From contig NZ_LLZN01000039.1 in assembly GCF_001509795.1 (NCBI RefSeq), positions 62,001-126,000 on the forward strand: a DNA stretch of 64,000 bases, read 5' to 3'. Below are positions 38,553-49,062 of this stretch, in pieces. The stretch comes from Streptomyces sp. NRRL WC-3605 (GTDB taxonomy: Bacteria > Actinomycetota > Actinomycetes > Streptomycetales > Streptomycetaceae). Within the stretch, counting starts at the first letter, position 1. Each line of letters starts with the position of its first letter. The notes beneath the pieces are model-generated. The model was given only the letters and a program-made list of their open reading frames with translations. It was not told the DNA's origin and did not search any database. The position numbers were made by a program, and so were the translations under genes.

Positions 38553-39329
38553 CTACTCCCAGCGGAAGAACCGGCCGGCCGCCGCGAGGCCCACGACCGC
38601 CCACACGGCGAGGATCGCCGCGTCGCCCCAGGGCATCCCGGCGCCGTGCTGGAGGACGTCCCGCAGCCCGTCGGAGAGCGCGGAGACGGGCAGCAGGGCG
38701 AGGACGTCCTGGGCCGCGTCGGGGAACTTGTCCAGCGGCACGATCACCCCGCCGCCGACCAGCAGCAGCAGGAAGACCAGGTTGGCGGCGGCCAGCGTCG
38801 CCTCCGCCTTGAGCGTCCCGGCCATCAGCAGCCCGAGCCCCGAGAAGGCGGCCGTCCCGAGGACCAGCAGCAGGAGCACGGCCGCCGGGTTGCCGTGCGG
38901 CGACCAGCCCAGCGCGAAGGCGATCAGCGTCAGCAGGACGACCTGCAGGACCTCGGTGACCAGCACCGAAAGGGTCTTCGCCGTCATCAGGCCCCAGCGC
39001 GGCAGCGGTGAGGACGCCAGCCGCTTCAGCACGCCGTACCGGCGCTCGAAACCCGTCGCGATGGCCTGCCCGGTGAACGCCGTCGACAGTACGGCGAGCG
39101 CCAGGATGCCGGGCGCGAGGAAGTCGACCGCCTCGCCCGCGCCGGTGTCCACGATGTCGACCGAGCTGAAGAGCACCAGCAGCAGGGTCGGGATCACAAC
39201 CGTCAGCAGCAGCTGTTCGCCGTTGCGCAGCAGCATCTTCGTCTCGAGCGCGGCCTGCGCGGCGATCATGCGCCCCAGTGGCGCGGCGCCCGGCTTCGGG
39301 GCGTACGTGCCGGTGCTCGTGGTGGTCAT
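38553..39329 (-). CDS. ABC-2 type transporter permease
   Basis: A 258-aa membrane protein of the ABC2 export family with six helices (LLTVVIPTLLLVLFSS, FLAPGILALAVLSTAFTGQAIATGFERRYGVLKRL, VLVTEVLQVVLLTLIAFALG, and two C-terminal clusters LVFLLLLVGGGVIVPL, AAILAVWAVVGLAAAGRFFRW). FERRYGVLKRLASSPLPR is the typical coupling loop. ATG overlaps the ATPase stop. Together they form a DrrAB-like exporter; substrate unknown. Confidence 0.9.
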   Translation of the reverse strand: MTTTSTGTYAPKPGAAPLGRMIAAQAALETKMLLRNGEQLLLTVVIPTLLLVLFSSVDIVDTGAGEAVDFLAPGILALAVLSTAFTGQAIATGFERRYGVLKRLASSPLPRWGLMTAKTLSVLVTEVLQVVLLTLIAFALGWSPHGNPAAVLLLLVLGTAAFSGLGLLMAGTLKAEATLAAANLVFLLLLVGGGVIVPLDKFPDAAQDVLALLPVSALSDGLRDVLQHGAGMPWGDAAILAVWAVVGLAAAGRFFRWE

Positions 39330-40249
39330 GAGCGCAGCTCCTTGCCGGTCAGCTCCAGGAAGACGTCCTCCAGCGTGTGCCGCTCCACCGAGATCCGGTC
39401 CGGCATCACCCCGTGCTGCGCGCACCAGGACGTCACCGTGGCGAGCAGCTGCGGGTCGACCTTGCCGACCACCCGGTAGGAGCCGGGCGTCAGCTCGGCG
39501 GCCGTGCAGTCGGCGGGCAGCGCCTTGAGCAGCGAGCCCACGTCGAGGCCGGGGCGCCCGCTGAAGCGCAGGGTGTTCTCGGCGCCGCCGCGGCACAGTT
39601 CCTCGGGGGAGCCCTGGGCGATGACCCGGCCCGCGTCGATGATGGCGACGTCGTCGGCGAGCTGTTCGGCCTCGTCCATGTAGTGCGTGGTGAGGATCAC
39701 CGAGACGCCGTCGGCGCGCAGGTCCCGGATCAGGTCCCAGGTGGCCCGGCGGGCCTGCGGGTCGAGTCCGGCGGTCGGCTCGTCGAGGAAGACCAGCTCG
39801 GGCCGGCCGACGACGGCCATGGCGAGCGCGAGGCGCTGCTGCTGGCCGCCCGAGAGCCGGCGGTACGCGGTCCGGCCGCAGCCGCCGAGGCCGAGGCGCT
39901 CGATGAGCGCGTCCACGTCCAGGGGATGGGCGTGCAGTCTGGCGACATGGCGCAGCATCTCGTCCGCGCGCGCACCGGAGTAGACACCGCCGGACTGGAG
40001 CATCACCCCGATCCGGGGCCGCAGCGCGGCGGACTGCCGCACCGGGTCGAGGCCGAGGACGCGCACCGTGCCGGAGTCCGGTCTGCGGTAGCCCTCGCAG
40101 GTCTCCACCGTCGTCGTCTTGCCGGCGCCGTTCGGTCCGAGCACGGCCGTGACGCCCGCCCGGGCCACCAGGTCGAGACCGTCCACCGCGGTTCTGCCGC
40201 CGTAGCGCTTCACCAGGGCGTGGACCTGGACCACGGGCTCGTTTCGCAT
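39326..40249 (-). CDS. ABC transporter ATP-binding protein, DrrA/CcmA type
   Basis: A 307-aa ATPase: Walker A LGPNGAGKTTT, Q loop IGVMLQSGGVY, signature RLSGGQQQRLALAMA, Walker B LVFLDEPTAGLDP, H-loop LTTHYMDEAEQLADD. The extra C-terminal domain (about 220-307, ELTPGSYRVVGKVDPQLLATVTSWCAQHGVMPDRISVERHTLEDVFLELTGKEL) is typical of DrrA-like drug-export ATPases. Operon partner of the permease gene downstream. Confidence 0.94.
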   Translation of the reverse strand: MRNEPVVQVHALVKRYGGRTAVDGLDLVARAGVTAVLGPNGAGKTTTVETCEGYRRPDSGTVRVLGLDPVRQSAALRPRIGVMLQSGGVYSGARADEMLRHVARLHAHPLDVDALIERLGLGGCGRTAYRRLSGGQQQRLALAMAVVGRPELVFLDEPTAGLDPQARRATWDLIRDLRADGVSVILTTHYMDEAEQLADDVAIIDAGRVIAQGSPEELCRGGAENTLRFSGRPGLDVGSLLKALPADCTAAELTPGSYRVVGKVDPQLLATVTSWCAQHGVMPDRISVERHTLEDVFLELTGKELRS

Positions 40250-40317
40250 GGCTCAAGAGTCTAGGGAGACCGCGGGTCCCCCGAACGGCCGGGTGCGCGT
40301 CATCCCGTACCGCCGCC

Positions 40318-41115
40318 TCATATCTCCTCGGCGCGGGGCCGGTGCGTCTCCAGCCACCGCACCGCGTAGGCCACGGCGTCCGGCAGCGGGAACAGGCGTG
40401 CCTCGGCCGCGCCGACCCGGCCGCGCAGCACCGGGCGGTCCCGTTCGAAGTCGTGTCCGAGCTCGTCGAAGCGCTCCGAGGTGATCGACACCTCGGTGAC
40501 CACCTCCCACCCCTTCGGCCCCGGCCGTCCCACCCGCACCCGCGGGGACGGGATCCGGTACTCGGCCAGGTGGAAGCCGGTGCAGGTGCCGTAGCCGGCG
40601 CCGAGCAGCAGCACGCGCGCGTGCAGCGCCTCCAGCCGGGCCAGCGGGCTGTGCTCGCCGAGCCGGCAGTCCTGCGCGTGCCCGTCGGTGATCTCCCGCG
40701 CGCGGGCGCCGAGGGCGGCGAAGGACGTCTGGGGGTGCGCGCTGCGCGTGGCGCCGGGCCAGGTCCGCACGGCCTCCGGGACGGCGCCCATGCCGCGTGA
40801 GGGGGTCGTCCGGGGGTCATAGGCGGGCATGGTCGCCCGGATGGTCTCCCACCACTCCTCCGGCACCGGCGGGTTGTGCCACACGGCCGGGTCGGACAGG
40901 TCGCCGGTCTGGGTGGGGACCACGAGCGTGCCGTCCGGGCCGAGGGCGTCGAGCAGCCCCTGGACGACGGCGACGGCGCCTCCGCACACCCAGCCGAGGG
41001 AGCTGAGCGAGGAGTGCACGAGGAGCGTGTCACCCGGTTGCACGCCGAGGGCGCGCACGTGGGCCGCGAGCGTGTCGCGGGTGACAAGAGGGCCGGTCGG
41101 AGGGGGTGTCGACAT
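40318..41115 (-). CDS. AAC(3)-family N-acetyltransferase
   Basis: A 265-aa protein of the Antibiotic_NAT (aminoglycoside 3-N-acetyltransferase) family: [88 protein letters not shown] and [18 protein letters not shown] are the conserved blocks, including the family His. Such chromosomal genes are common in Streptomyces and do not by themselves show resistance. ATG 41115 was chosen because the upstream extension to 41169 overlaps the operator region. Confidence 0.85.
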   Translation of the reverse strand: MSTPPPTGPLVTRDTLAAHVRALGVQPGDTLLVHSSLSSLGWVCGGAVAVVQGLLDALGPDGTLVVPTQTGDLSDPAVWHNPPVPEEWWETIRATMPAYDPRTTPSRGMGAVPEAVRTWPGATRSAHPQTSFAALGARAREITDGHAQDCRLGEHSPLARLEALHARVLLLGAGYGTCTGFHLAEYRIPSPRVRVGRPGPKGWEVVTEVSITSERFDELGHDFERDRPVLRGRVGAAEARLFPLPDAVAYAVRWLETHRPRAEEI

Positions 41116-41156
41116 GGTCCGGGAGTGTTCCGGACGGACCCGTCCGGCGCCACCGG

Positions 41157-41170
41157 TTTGATCGATCAAA
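41157..41170. promoter_or_regulatory. 14-bp perfect palindrome in the AAC/sufR divergent region
   Basis: TTTGATCGATCAAA, perfectly symmetric, 20 bp from a second 14-bp palindrome. AT-rich in a GC-rich genome, so probably a protein site or promoter part for the acetyltransferase gene or sufR. Confidence 0.5.
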
Positions 41171-41190
41171 GATCGTTTCCGCAGGTCACA

Positions 41191-41204
41191 TTAGGTATAC
41201 CTAA
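41191..41204. promoter_or_regulatory. Candidate SufR operator
   Basis: TTAGGTATACCTAA is a perfect 14-bp palindrome; flanking TCAC and GTGA extend the symmetry apart from one extra A. It lies 72 bp upstream of the sufR start, the expected place for autoregulation by SufR. Assignment is inference. Confidence 0.5.
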
Positions 41205-41240
41205 GTGACGTAGGGCACCGTCGTCGCGGAGGGGGGCGGC

Positions 41241-41270
41241 TTGCCTGGCTTCGAGGAATTACGCAACAAT
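41241..41270 (+). promoter_or_regulatory. sufR promoter, leaderless
   Basis: TTGCCT (41241-41246), 18-nt spacer, AACAAT (41265-41270), then the GTG start 6 nt later at 41277 without a Shine-Dalgarno. Fits a leaderless transcript. Confidence 0.4.
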
Positions 41271-41276
41271 GGCGTT

Positions 41277-42029
41277 GTGAAAAACGTCGGCGAGGTTCGG
41301 GAGACCCCCACGGGGGCCCCTCAGGAGGAACTCGCGACCGGTGAGCGCTCCACGCGCAACCGGGTCGCGCGGTCCATCCTGGACCACGGGCCGTCGACCG
41401 TCGCCGAGCTGGCCGGCCGCCTGGGCCTCACGCAGGCCGCCGTGCGTAGGCATCTCGACGCACTGGTCGCCGACGACGTCGTGGAGGCCCGGGAACAGCG
41501 GGTCTACGGCACGCGCACGCGCGGGCGGCCCGCCAAGGTCTTCGCGCTCACCGACTGCGGCCGCGACGCCTTCGACCAGTCCTACGACAAGCTCGCGGCG
41601 GACGCCCTGAAGTGGATCGCCGAGCGCGAGGGCGGGAGCGAGGCGGTCGCCGCCTTCGCCCGCGCCCGTCTCGAGGCCCAGGCGCGCGCCTACCGCGAGG
41701 CGATCGAGGCGGCCGGACCCGACGCGCGCACCGAGGCCCTGGCCAAGGCCCTCAGCGCCGACGGGTACGCTGCGGCGGCGCGCAGTGCGCCCCACCCCCA
41801 GCAGGGCGAGCAGCTCTGCCAGCACCACTGCCCGGTCGCCCATGTCGCGGAGCAGTTCCCGCAGCTGTGCGAGGCGGAGACGGAGATCTTCGCCGAGCTG
41901 CTCGGGACCCACGTCCAGCGACTGGCGACCATCGCGCACGGCGACGGCGTCTGCACGACGTTCATCCCCAGGATTTCCCACACCACTGACCACGCATCCG
42001 CAAGCACGGCCGGGAGGAACCCCGCATGA
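41277..42029 (+). CDS. sufR: Iron-sulfur cluster-responsive repressor SufR
   Basis: Controls the suf operon according to Fe-S cluster status. The 250-aa product has an N-terminal winged helix ([43 protein letters not shown], wing [19 protein letters not shown]) and C-terminal cluster-binding cysteines LCQHHC and, 12 residues on, QLCEAE, then GDGVCTTF. The GTG at 41277 is preferred over an earlier TTG because homologues start at MKNVGE. Its stop overlaps the sufB ATG. Confidence 0.92.
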   Translation: MKNVGEVRETPTGAPQEELATGERSTRNRVARSILDHGPSTVAELAGRLGLTQAAVRRHLDALVADDVVEAREQRVYGTRTRGRPAKVFALTDCGRDAFDQSYDKLAADALKWIAEREGGSEAVAAFARARLEAQARAYREAIEAAGPDARTEALAKALSADGYAAAARSAPHPQQGEQLCQHHCPVAHVAEQFPQLCEAETEIFAELLGTHVQRLATIAHGDGVCTTFIPRISHTTDHASASTAGRNPA

Positions 42030-43447
42030 CTCTCCCCACGGAGACTGCCCACCCTGAGCTCGAGGGCCTGGGCAACTACGAATACGGCTGGGCCGACTCC
42101 GACGAGGCCGGTGCCGCGGCGAAGCGCGGCCTGAACGAGGACGTCGTCCGCGACATCTCCGGCAAGAAGTCCGAGCCGGAGTGGATGACGAAGCTGCGCC
42201 TCAAGGGTCTGAAGCTCTTCGAGAAGAAGCCCATGCCGAACTGGGGCTCGGACCTGTCGGGCATCGACTTCGACAACATCAAGTACTTCGTGCGCTCCAC
42301 GGAGAAGCAGGCGGCGTCCTGGGAGGAGCTCCCCGAGGACATCAAGAACACCTACGACAAGCTGGGCATCCCGGAGGCCGAGAAGCAGCGCCTCGTCGCC
42401 GGTGTCGCCGCCCAGTACGAGTCGGAGGTCGTGTACCACCAGATCCGCGAGGACCTGGAGGAGCAGGGCGTCATCTTCCTCGACACCGACACCGCCCTGA
42501 AGGAGCACCCGGAGCTCTTCAAGGAGTACTTCGGCACCGTCATCCCGGCCGGCGACAACAAGTTCGCCGCGCTGAACACCGCGGTGTGGTCCGGCGGCTC
42601 CTTCATCTACGTGCCGAAGGGCGTGCACGTCGAGATCCCGCTCCAGGCCTACTTCCGGATCAACACCGAGAACATGGGCCAGTTCGAGCGGACCCTGATC
42701 ATCGTCGACGAGGGTGCCTACGTGCACTACGTCGAGGGCTGCACCGCCCCGATCTACAAGTCGGACTCGCTGCACTCCGCGGTCGTCGAGATCATCGTCA
42801 AGAAGAACGCCCGCTGCCGCTACACGACCATCCAGAACTGGTCGAACAACGTCTACAACCTGGTCACCAAGCGCGCCGTCGCCTACGAGGGCGCCACCAT
42901 GGAGTGGATCGACGGCAACATCGGCTCCAAGGTGACGATGAAGTACCCGGCCGTCTACCTGATGGGCGAGCACGCCAAGGGCGAGACCCTGTCCATCGCC
43001 TTCGCGGGCGAGGGCCAGCACCAGGACGCCGGCGCCAAGATGGTCCACATGGCCCCGAACACGTCCTCCAACATCGTCTCCAAGTCGGTGGCGCGCGGCG
43101 GCGGCCGTACCTCCTACCGCGGTCTCATCGAGATCGGCGAGGGCGCCCCGGGCGCGAAGTCCAACGTGCTCTGCGACGCGCTGCTCGTCGACACGATCTC
43201 GCGGTCGGACACCTACCCGTACGTCGACGTCCGCGAGGACGACGTCTCCATGGGCCACGAGGCGACCGTCTCCAAGGTCTCCGAGGACCAGCTCTTCTAC
43301 CTGATGAGCCGCGGTCTGAGCGAGGACGAGGCGATGGCGATGATCGTGCGCGGCTTCGTCGAGCCGATCGCCAAGGAGCTGCCGATGGAGTACGCCCTCG
43401 AGCTCAACCGGCTGATCGAGCTGCAGATGGAAGGCGCGGTCGGCTAA
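42026..43447 (+). CDS. sufB: Fe-S cluster assembly protein SufB
   Basis: Scaffold subunit of the SufBCD complex, where [Fe-S] clusters are built. The 473-aa product has the family core [44 protein letters not shown] with the scaffold cysteine region, the beta-helix repeats and the C-terminal [21 protein letters not shown]. Its ATG lies in the sufR stop. First structural gene of sufBD-Rieske-CSUT. Confidence 0.97.
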   Translation: MTLPTETAHPELEGLGNYEYGWADSDEAGAAAKRGLNEDVVRDISGKKSEPEWMTKLRLKGLKLFEKKPMPNWGSDLSGIDFDNIKYFVRSTEKQAASWEELPEDIKNTYDKLGIPEAEKQRLVAGVAAQYESEVVYHQIREDLEEQGVIFLDTDTALKEHPELFKEYFGTVIPAGDNKFAALNTAVWSGGSFIYVPKGVHVEIPLQAYFRINTENMGQFERTLIIVDEGAYVHYVEGCTAPIYKSDSLHSAVVEIIVKKNARCRYTTIQNWSNNVYNLVTKRAVAYEGATMEWIDGNIGSKVTMKYPAVYLMGEHAKGETLSIAFAGEGQHQDAGAKMVHMAPNTSSNIVSKSVARGGGRTSYRGLIEIGEGAPGAKSNVLCDALLVDTISRSDTYPYVDVREDDVSMGHEATVSKVSEDQLFYLMSRGLSEDEAMAMIVRGFVEPIAKELPMEYALELNRLIELQMEGAVG

Positions 43448-43473
43448 CACCCGCCCTCCGCTCCGGCAGCAGG

Positions 43474-43496
43474 CGGCCCGCCCCAGCGGCGGGCCG
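43474..43496 (+). other. Intercistronic hairpin between sufB and sufD
   Basis: Perfect 9-bp stem CGGCCCGCC / GGCGGGCCG with loop CCAGC in the 86-bp sufB-sufD gap, the only sizeable gap in the operon. It may protect the sufB message or partly terminate. Confidence 0.5.
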
Positions 43497-43533
43497 AAGA
43501 TCGTAAACGTAGGAAGAGAGCAGACCGACAGCC

Positions 43534-44718
43534 ATGGCTGAGGCCCAGAACATCCCGGTGGGCAGCACCACCGCCGGCTCGATCGCGGTGGCCGCGGAGT
43601 CGACCGTCGTCTCGCGCATGAGCGCGCCCCCGTCCTTCGACGTGGCGGACTTCCCCGTCCCGCACGGCCGTGAGGAGGAGTGGCGGTTCACCCCGCTGGA
43701 GCGCCTGCGCGGCCTGCACGACGGCACCGCCGTCGCGGCCGGCGAGGGCGTCAAGGTCACCGTCTCGGCGCCCGACGGCGTCGTCGTCGAGACCGTCGGC
43801 CGCGACGACGCCCGGCTCGGCAGGGCGGGCACGCCCGCGGACCGCGTCGCCGCCCAGGCGTACTCGTCCTTCGAGCAGGCCGGCGTGGTCACCGTCCCCA
43901 AGGAGACGGTCCTCACCGAGCCCATCCGCATCGCCGTGCACGGCGAGGGCGGGGTCCGCTACGGCCACCAGATCATCGAACTGGGCGCCTTCGCCGAGGC
44001 CGTCGTCGTCATCGACCACACCGGTGACGCCGTGCTCGCCGCCAACGTCGACTACATCCTGGGCGACGGCGCCAAGCTGACCGTCGTCTCCGTCCAGGAC
44101 TGGGACGACAAGGCCGTGCACGTCGCCCAGCACAACGCCCTCGTGGGCCGCGACGCCTCCTTCAAGTCGGTCGTCGTCACCTTCGGCGGCGACGTCGTCC
44201 GGCTGAACCCGCGCGTCGAGTACGCCGGCCCCGGCGGCGAGGCCGAGCTGTTCGGCCTGTACTTCACCGACGCCGGGCAGCACCAGGAGCACCGCCTCCT
44301 GGTCACCCACAACACCCCGCACTGCAAGTCCAACGTCGTCTACAAGGGCGCGCTGCAGGGCGAGGACGCCCACGCCGTATGGATCGGCGACGTCCTCATC
44401 GAGGCCAAGGCCGAGGGCACGGACACCTACGAGATGAACCGCAACCTGGTTCTGACCGACGGCGCCCGCGTCGACTCCGTGCCGAACCTGGAGATCGAGA
44501 CCGGTGAGATCGTCGGCGCCGGCCACGCCTCCGCGACCGGCCGCTTCGACGACGAGCAGCTCTTCTACCTGATGGCCCGCGGCATCCCGGAGCACGAGGC
44601 CCGCCGCCTCGTCGTCCGCGGCTTCTTCGCCGAGCTCGTCCAGCAGATCGGCGTCGAGGACATCGAGGAGCGCCTGCTCGCCAAGATCGAGACGGAGCTG
44701 GAGGCGTCGGTCGGATGA
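43534..44718 (+). CDS. sufD: Fe-S cluster assembly protein SufD
   Basis: SufB partner in the SufBC2D complex, important for iron entry. The 394-aa protein has the N-terminal segment EEEWRFTPLERLRGL, the beta-helix core (AVHVAQHNALVGRDASFKSVVVTFGGDVVRLNP) and the C-terminal conserved GRFDDEQLFYLMARGIPEHEARRLVVRGFFAELVQQI. The family His in HNTPHCKSNVVYKGAL is present. Shine-Dalgarno AGGAAGAGAG lies rather far upstream. Its stop overlaps the Rieske gene ATG. Confidence 0.96.
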   Translation: MAEAQNIPVGSTTAGSIAVAAESTVVSRMSAPPSFDVADFPVPHGREEEWRFTPLERLRGLHDGTAVAAGEGVKVTVSAPDGVVVETVGRDDARLGRAGTPADRVAAQAYSSFEQAGVVTVPKETVLTEPIRIAVHGEGGVRYGHQIIELGAFAEAVVVIDHTGDAVLAANVDYILGDGAKLTVVSVQDWDDKAVHVAQHNALVGRDASFKSVVVTFGGDVVRLNPRVEYAGPGGEAELFGLYFTDAGQHQEHRLLVTHNTPHCKSNVVYKGALQGEDAHAVWIGDVLIEAKAEGTDTYEMNRNLVLTDGARVDSVPNLEIETGEIVGAGHASATGRFDDEQLFYLMARGIPEHEARRLVVRGFFAELVQQIGVEDIEERLLAKIETELEASVG

Positions 44719-45044
44719 CTGACTCATCCGTGTTCGTGCGCGTCTGCGCGCTGAGCGAGCTGGAGGAGGACACCCCCAAGCGGGTGGAACTCGACGGCAC
44801 GCCGGTCTCGGTCGTCCGTACCGAGGGAGAGGTGTTCGCCATCAACGACATCTGCTCCCACGCGAACGTCTCGCTCTCCGAGGGCGAGGTGGAGGACTGC
44901 CAGATCGAATGCTGGCTGCACGGCTCCGCGTTCGACCTCCGCACCGGCAAGCCGTCCGGCCTTCCCGCGACGCGCCCCGTCCCCGTATACCCCGTAAAGA
45001 TCGAAGGGGACGACGTGCTCGTCTCCCTCACCCAGGAGTCCTGA
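44715..45044 (+). CDS. Rieske-type [2Fe-2S] ferredoxin of the suf operon
   Basis: A 109-aa NirD-like Rieske protein. The cluster ligands are CSH (Cys-x-His) and CWLH (Cys-x2-His), separated by 17 residues, in the order expected. It probably supplies electrons during Fe-S assembly. The position between sufD and sufC is typical for actinomycetes. Start codon overlaps the sufD stop. Confidence 0.93.
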   Translation: MTDSSVFVRVCALSELEEDTPKRVELDGTPVSVVRTEGEVFAINDICSHANVSLSEGEVEDCQIECWLHGSAFDLRTGKPSGLPATRPVPVYPVKIEGDDVLVSLTQES

Positions 45045-45051
45045 GGCACCC

Positions 45052-45812
<761 letters not shown>

Positions 45813-45816
<4 letters not shown>

Positions 45817-47069
45817 CACAGCTGCCGGGCCTCCTCGACACCGAGGCGCTGCGCAAGGACTTCCCGATCCTGGACCGCGTCCTGCACGACGGCAGGAAGC
45901 TCGTGTACCTGGACAACGCGGCGACCTCGCAGACGCCGCGCCAGGTCCTCGACGTGCTCTCCGAGTACTACGAGCAGCACAACGCCAACGTCCACCGTGG
46001 AGTGCACGTCCTCGCCGAGGAGGCCACGGCACTGTACGAGGGCGCGCGGGACAAGGTCGCGGAGTTCATCAACGCGCCCTCGCGCGACGAGGTGATCTTC
46101 ACCAAGAACGCCTCCGAGTCGCTCAACCTCGTGGCGAACATGCTGGGCTGGGCCGACGAGCCCTACCGCGTGGACGCCGACACCGAGATCGTCATCACGG
46201 AGATGGAGCACCACTCCAACATCGTGCCGTGGCAGCTGCTCGCGCAGCGTACGGGCGCGAAGCTGAAGTGGTTCGGCCTGACCGACGACGGCCGTCTCGA
46301 CCTGTCCAACATCGACCAGGTGATCACGGAGAAGACGAAGATCGTCTCCTTCGTACTGGTGTCGAACATCCTCGGCACCCACAACCCGGTCGAGGCCATC
46401 GTGCGCCGCGCGCAGGAGGTCGGCGCGCTGGTCTGCGTCGACGCCTCGCAGGCGGCCCCGCACATGCCGCTGGACGTGCAGGCCCTCCAGGCCGACTTCG
46501 TGGCCTTCACCGGCCACAAGATGTGCGGCCCGACCGGCATCGGCGTCCTGTGGGGCCGCCAGGAGCTGCTGGAGGACCTGCCCCCGTTCCTCGGCGGCGG
46601 CGAGATGATCGAGACCGTCTCGATGCACTCGTCGACGTACGCCCCGGCGCCGCACAAGTTCGAGGCCGGCACCCCGCCGATCTCGCAGGCCATCGGCCTG
46701 GGCGCGGCGATCGACTACCTCAACTCGATCGGCATGGACAAGATCCTCGCCCATGAGCAGGCCCTCACCGAGTACGCGGTGAAGCGCCTGCTGGAGGTCC
46801 CCGACCTGCGGATCATCGGCCCCACCACGGCCGAGGACCGCGGCGCCGCGATCTCCTTCACGCTGGGCGACATCCACCCGCACGACGTGGGCCAGGTCCT
46901 CGACGAGCAGGGCATCGCGGTCCGGGTAGGCCACCACTGCGCCCGTCCCGTGTGCCTGCGGTACGGAATTCCTGCGACCACGCGAGCGTCGTTCTATCTG
47001 TACTCCACGCCGGCCGAGATCGACGCTCTGGTGGACGGCCTGGAGCACGTACGGAACTTCTTCGGCTGA
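45813..47069 (+). CDS. sufS: Cysteine desulfurase SufS
   Basis: PLP enzyme that takes sulfur from cysteine for cluster assembly. The 418-aa protein has YLDNAATSQTP, HRGVHVLAEEATALYEGARDKV, the PLP lysine in AFTGHKMCGPTGIGVL, EMIETVSM and the active-site cysteine in RVGHHCARPVC, the group II arrangement used with SufU. GTG start at 45813 overlaps the sufC stop. Confidence 0.97.
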
Positions 47070-47090
47070 CGGGACGGGACGAGCGATCGC

Positions 47091-47558
47091 ATGAAGCTGG
47101 ATTCGATGTACCAGGAAGTCATCCTGGACCACTACAAGAACCCGCACGGGCGTGGTCTGAGGGATGGCGACGCCGAGGTGCACCACGTGAACCCGACGTG
47201 CGGCGACGAGATCACCCTGCGTGTGAAGTACGACGGCACGACCATCGAGGACGTCTCGTACGAGGGCCAGGGCTGCTCCATCAGCCAGGCGAGCGCGTCC
47301 GTACTGAACGAGCTCCTCGTCGGCAAGGACCTCTCCGACGCGCGGACGATCCAGGAGACCTTCCTGGAGCTGATGCAGTCCAAGGGGAAGATCGAGCCGG
47401 ACGACGCGATGGAGGACGTGCTGGAGGACGCGGTGGCGTTCGCCGGAGTCTCCAAGTACCCGGCCCGGGTGAAGTGCGCCCTCCTCAGCTGGATGGCGTG
47501 GAAGGACGCGACGGCCCAGGCCCTGGGCGGAGCCGACGCCGAAAGGAAGACGGCATGA
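47091..47558 (+). CDS. sufU: SufU-family zinc-dependent sulfurtransferase
   Basis: Accepts persulfide sulfur from SufS. The 155-aa product has the three conserved cysteines: NPTCGDEI, GQGCSISQASAS and RVKCALLSW, and the start MYQEVILDHYKNPHGRG. This pairing replaces SufE, which is absent here. Stop overlaps the next gene (ATGA). Confidence 0.96.
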   Translation: MKLDSMYQEVILDHYKNPHGRGLRDGDAEVHHVNPTCGDEITLRVKYDGTTIEDVSYEGQGCSISQASASVLNELLVGKDLSDARTIQETFLELMQSKGKIEPDDAMEDVLEDAVAFAGVSKYPARVKCALLSWMAWKDATAQALGGADAERKTA

Positions 47559-47887
47559 GCGAGACCGTTGAGATGAAGCCGGCCTCGGAGGAAGAGGTCC
47601 GCGAGGCGCTGTACGACGTCGTCGACCCCGAGCTGGGTATCGACGTCGTCAACCTCGGCCTGATCTACGGCATCCACATCGACGACGCGAACATCGCGAC
47701 CCTCGACATGACCCTGACTTCGGCGGCCTGCCCGCTGACGGACGTCATCGAGGACCAGGCCAAGTCCGCCACGGACGGCCTCGTCAGCGAGCTGCGCATC
47801 AACTGGGTCTGGATGCCGCCGTGGGGTCCGGACAAGATCACGGACGACGGGCGCGAGCAGCTGCGCGCGCTCGGCTTCAACGTCTGA
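47555..47887 (+). CDS. sufT: SufT/MIP18-family metal-sulfur cluster assembly protein
   Basis: A 110-aa DUF59 protein: EEVREALYDVVDPELGIDVVNLGLIYGI, DMTLTSAACPLTDVIEDQ with the conserved Cys and NWVWMPPWGPDKITDDGREQLRALGF. It helps in late Fe-S maturation. Last gene of the suf operon. Confidence 0.94.
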   Translation: MSETVEMKPASEEEVREALYDVVDPELGIDVVNLGLIYGIHIDDANIATLDMTLTSAACPLTDVIEDQAKSATDGLVSELRINWVWMPPWGPDKITDDGREQLRALGFNV

Positions 47888-47905
47888 GACCGCGCGGTAC
47901 GACGG

Positions 47906-47944
47906 ACCTGTGGCCCCCGGCTCTCCCTGCCGGGGGCCACAGGT
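47906..47944. terminator. Terminator of the suf operon
   Basis: Perfect 16-bp stem ACCTGTGGCCCCCGGC / GCCGGGGGCCACAGGT with loop TCTCCCT, 18 nt after sufT, the strongest hairpin noted in the window. It also faces the convergent minus-strand gene. Confidence 0.9.
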
Positions 47945-47954
47945 GTGTCCGGGC

Positions 47955-48782
47955 TCAGCCGGCCGGCGCGTCGACCAGCCGGAACGCCGAGTCGGCCAGG
48001 AACAGCCCGTCCCGCTGGTAGGGGTCCAGCCGCAGCCGGAAGTCCCGGTGCCGCAGGAACCGGCCGGGGTGGTTCACCGACTCCAGCATGACCGCACCGG
48101 AGTGCGGCGAGGAGCGGGGACAGAAGGTGGCGTCCCGGCGGAACAGGGCGGAGCCGTCGGAGCGGTCCTCGCGCAGCACGAAGTCCCGGTGGCGCAGATA
48201 GCGCCCGTCGGCCGTGGCGAAGGAGTGGCAGGAGGCGTCGGCGAGGCCCGCGACGAGCCGGAAGGCGACGTCGGAGCGCCGCCCGGAGCCGACCGGGTCG
48301 AGCCGCACGGAACCACCGGTCACATGCCACTGCCGGTCGGGGTAGTTGACCGCGCGGACGGAGCGCCAGGCGCTGTCGGCGGGCGGCCGGTGGGTGGGGC
48401 GGGCCGCCGGGCTGGTCCCTGCCGACCCGGACGTCGGCGGCGTGGACGCGGAGGGGGATGTGTCCGTACGTCCGGGTGCCGGGCTCTCCGACTGCCCCGG
48501 GGCCATGCCGCTCCGCCCCGCGGGAGGAGTCTGCGAGGGCGTGGCGAACCCGATGAGTCCGGGGACGCTGACATCGACGCGTGAGGGCGTCGGTGTGGCC
48601 GACACGGCGTCAGAATCCTTGCCGGACACGGTCAGCGCCGTCGCACAGGCGACGATCGTCGCCACGGCCAGAGCGCCGGCCAGCCACAGCCGGCGGGTCC
48701 CCGGCGCCCGGGACGTGTCCGGGGTCCAGCCGTCCTCCCAGACCGGCCGGTCCGGGGAGGGCCGGGATGCGTTGTCGGGCAT
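47955..48782 (-). CDS. Membrane-anchored AbfB-domain (arabinose-binding) protein
   Basis: A 275-aa protein: about 35 N-terminal cytoplasmic residues, one transmembrane helix (LWLAGALAVATIVACATALTV), a Ser/Pro/Thr-rich linker of about 85 residues and a C-terminal beta-trefoil AbfB domain (VRAVNYPDRQWHV, GRYLRHRDFVLRED, LESVNHPGRFLRHRDFRLRL) like the arabinose-binding module of arabinofuranosidases. There is no catalytic domain, so it probably binds arabinan-type polysaccharide at the cell surface. ATG 48782 has GGAGGAA upstream. Confidence 0.85.
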   Translation of the reverse strand: MPDNASRPSPDRPVWEDGWTPDTSRAPGTRRLWLAGALAVATIVACATALTVSGKDSDAVSATPTPSRVDVSVPGLIGFATPSQTPPAGRSGMAPGQSESPAPGRTDTSPSASTPPTSGSAGTSPAARPTHRPPADSAWRSVRAVNYPDRQWHVTGGSVRLDPVGSGRRSDVAFRLVAGLADASCHSFATADGRYLRHRDFVLREDRSDGSALFRRDATFCPRSSPHSGAVMLESVNHPGRFLRHRDFRLRLDPYQRDGLFLADSAFRLVDAPAG

Positions 48783-49022
48783 GGGTGTTCCTCCAGCGGC
48801 GTCCCAGGACGACGGCCGCGGCTGTGCAGGAAAGGTGTGTGAACGGTGGAACAGTAGTGGACACGGGGGCTGCGGAGTAACTGTTCGGAGTGATCGGTGT
48901 CGAGTTCTGCGCCCATTCCCCACGCATACGCAACTCACCTGCCTCAAAGGGGACTTGACGCGTGAGCGGGATGATCGCCGACCCTGTCCGTGCCCGTCTT
49001 CCGGCCCCGCACGGCATCATGG

Positions 49023-49039
49023 CGGGAGATCATCTCCCG
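49023..49039. promoter_or_regulatory. Palindrome upstream of the GH114 gene
   Basis: CGGGAGAT-C-ATCTCCCG, 8-bp arms about one base, 24 nt before the GH114 start codon. Possible operator or leader hairpin. Confidence 0.4.
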
Positions 49040-49062
49040 GTGACGACAGGAGTGCCCCGACC

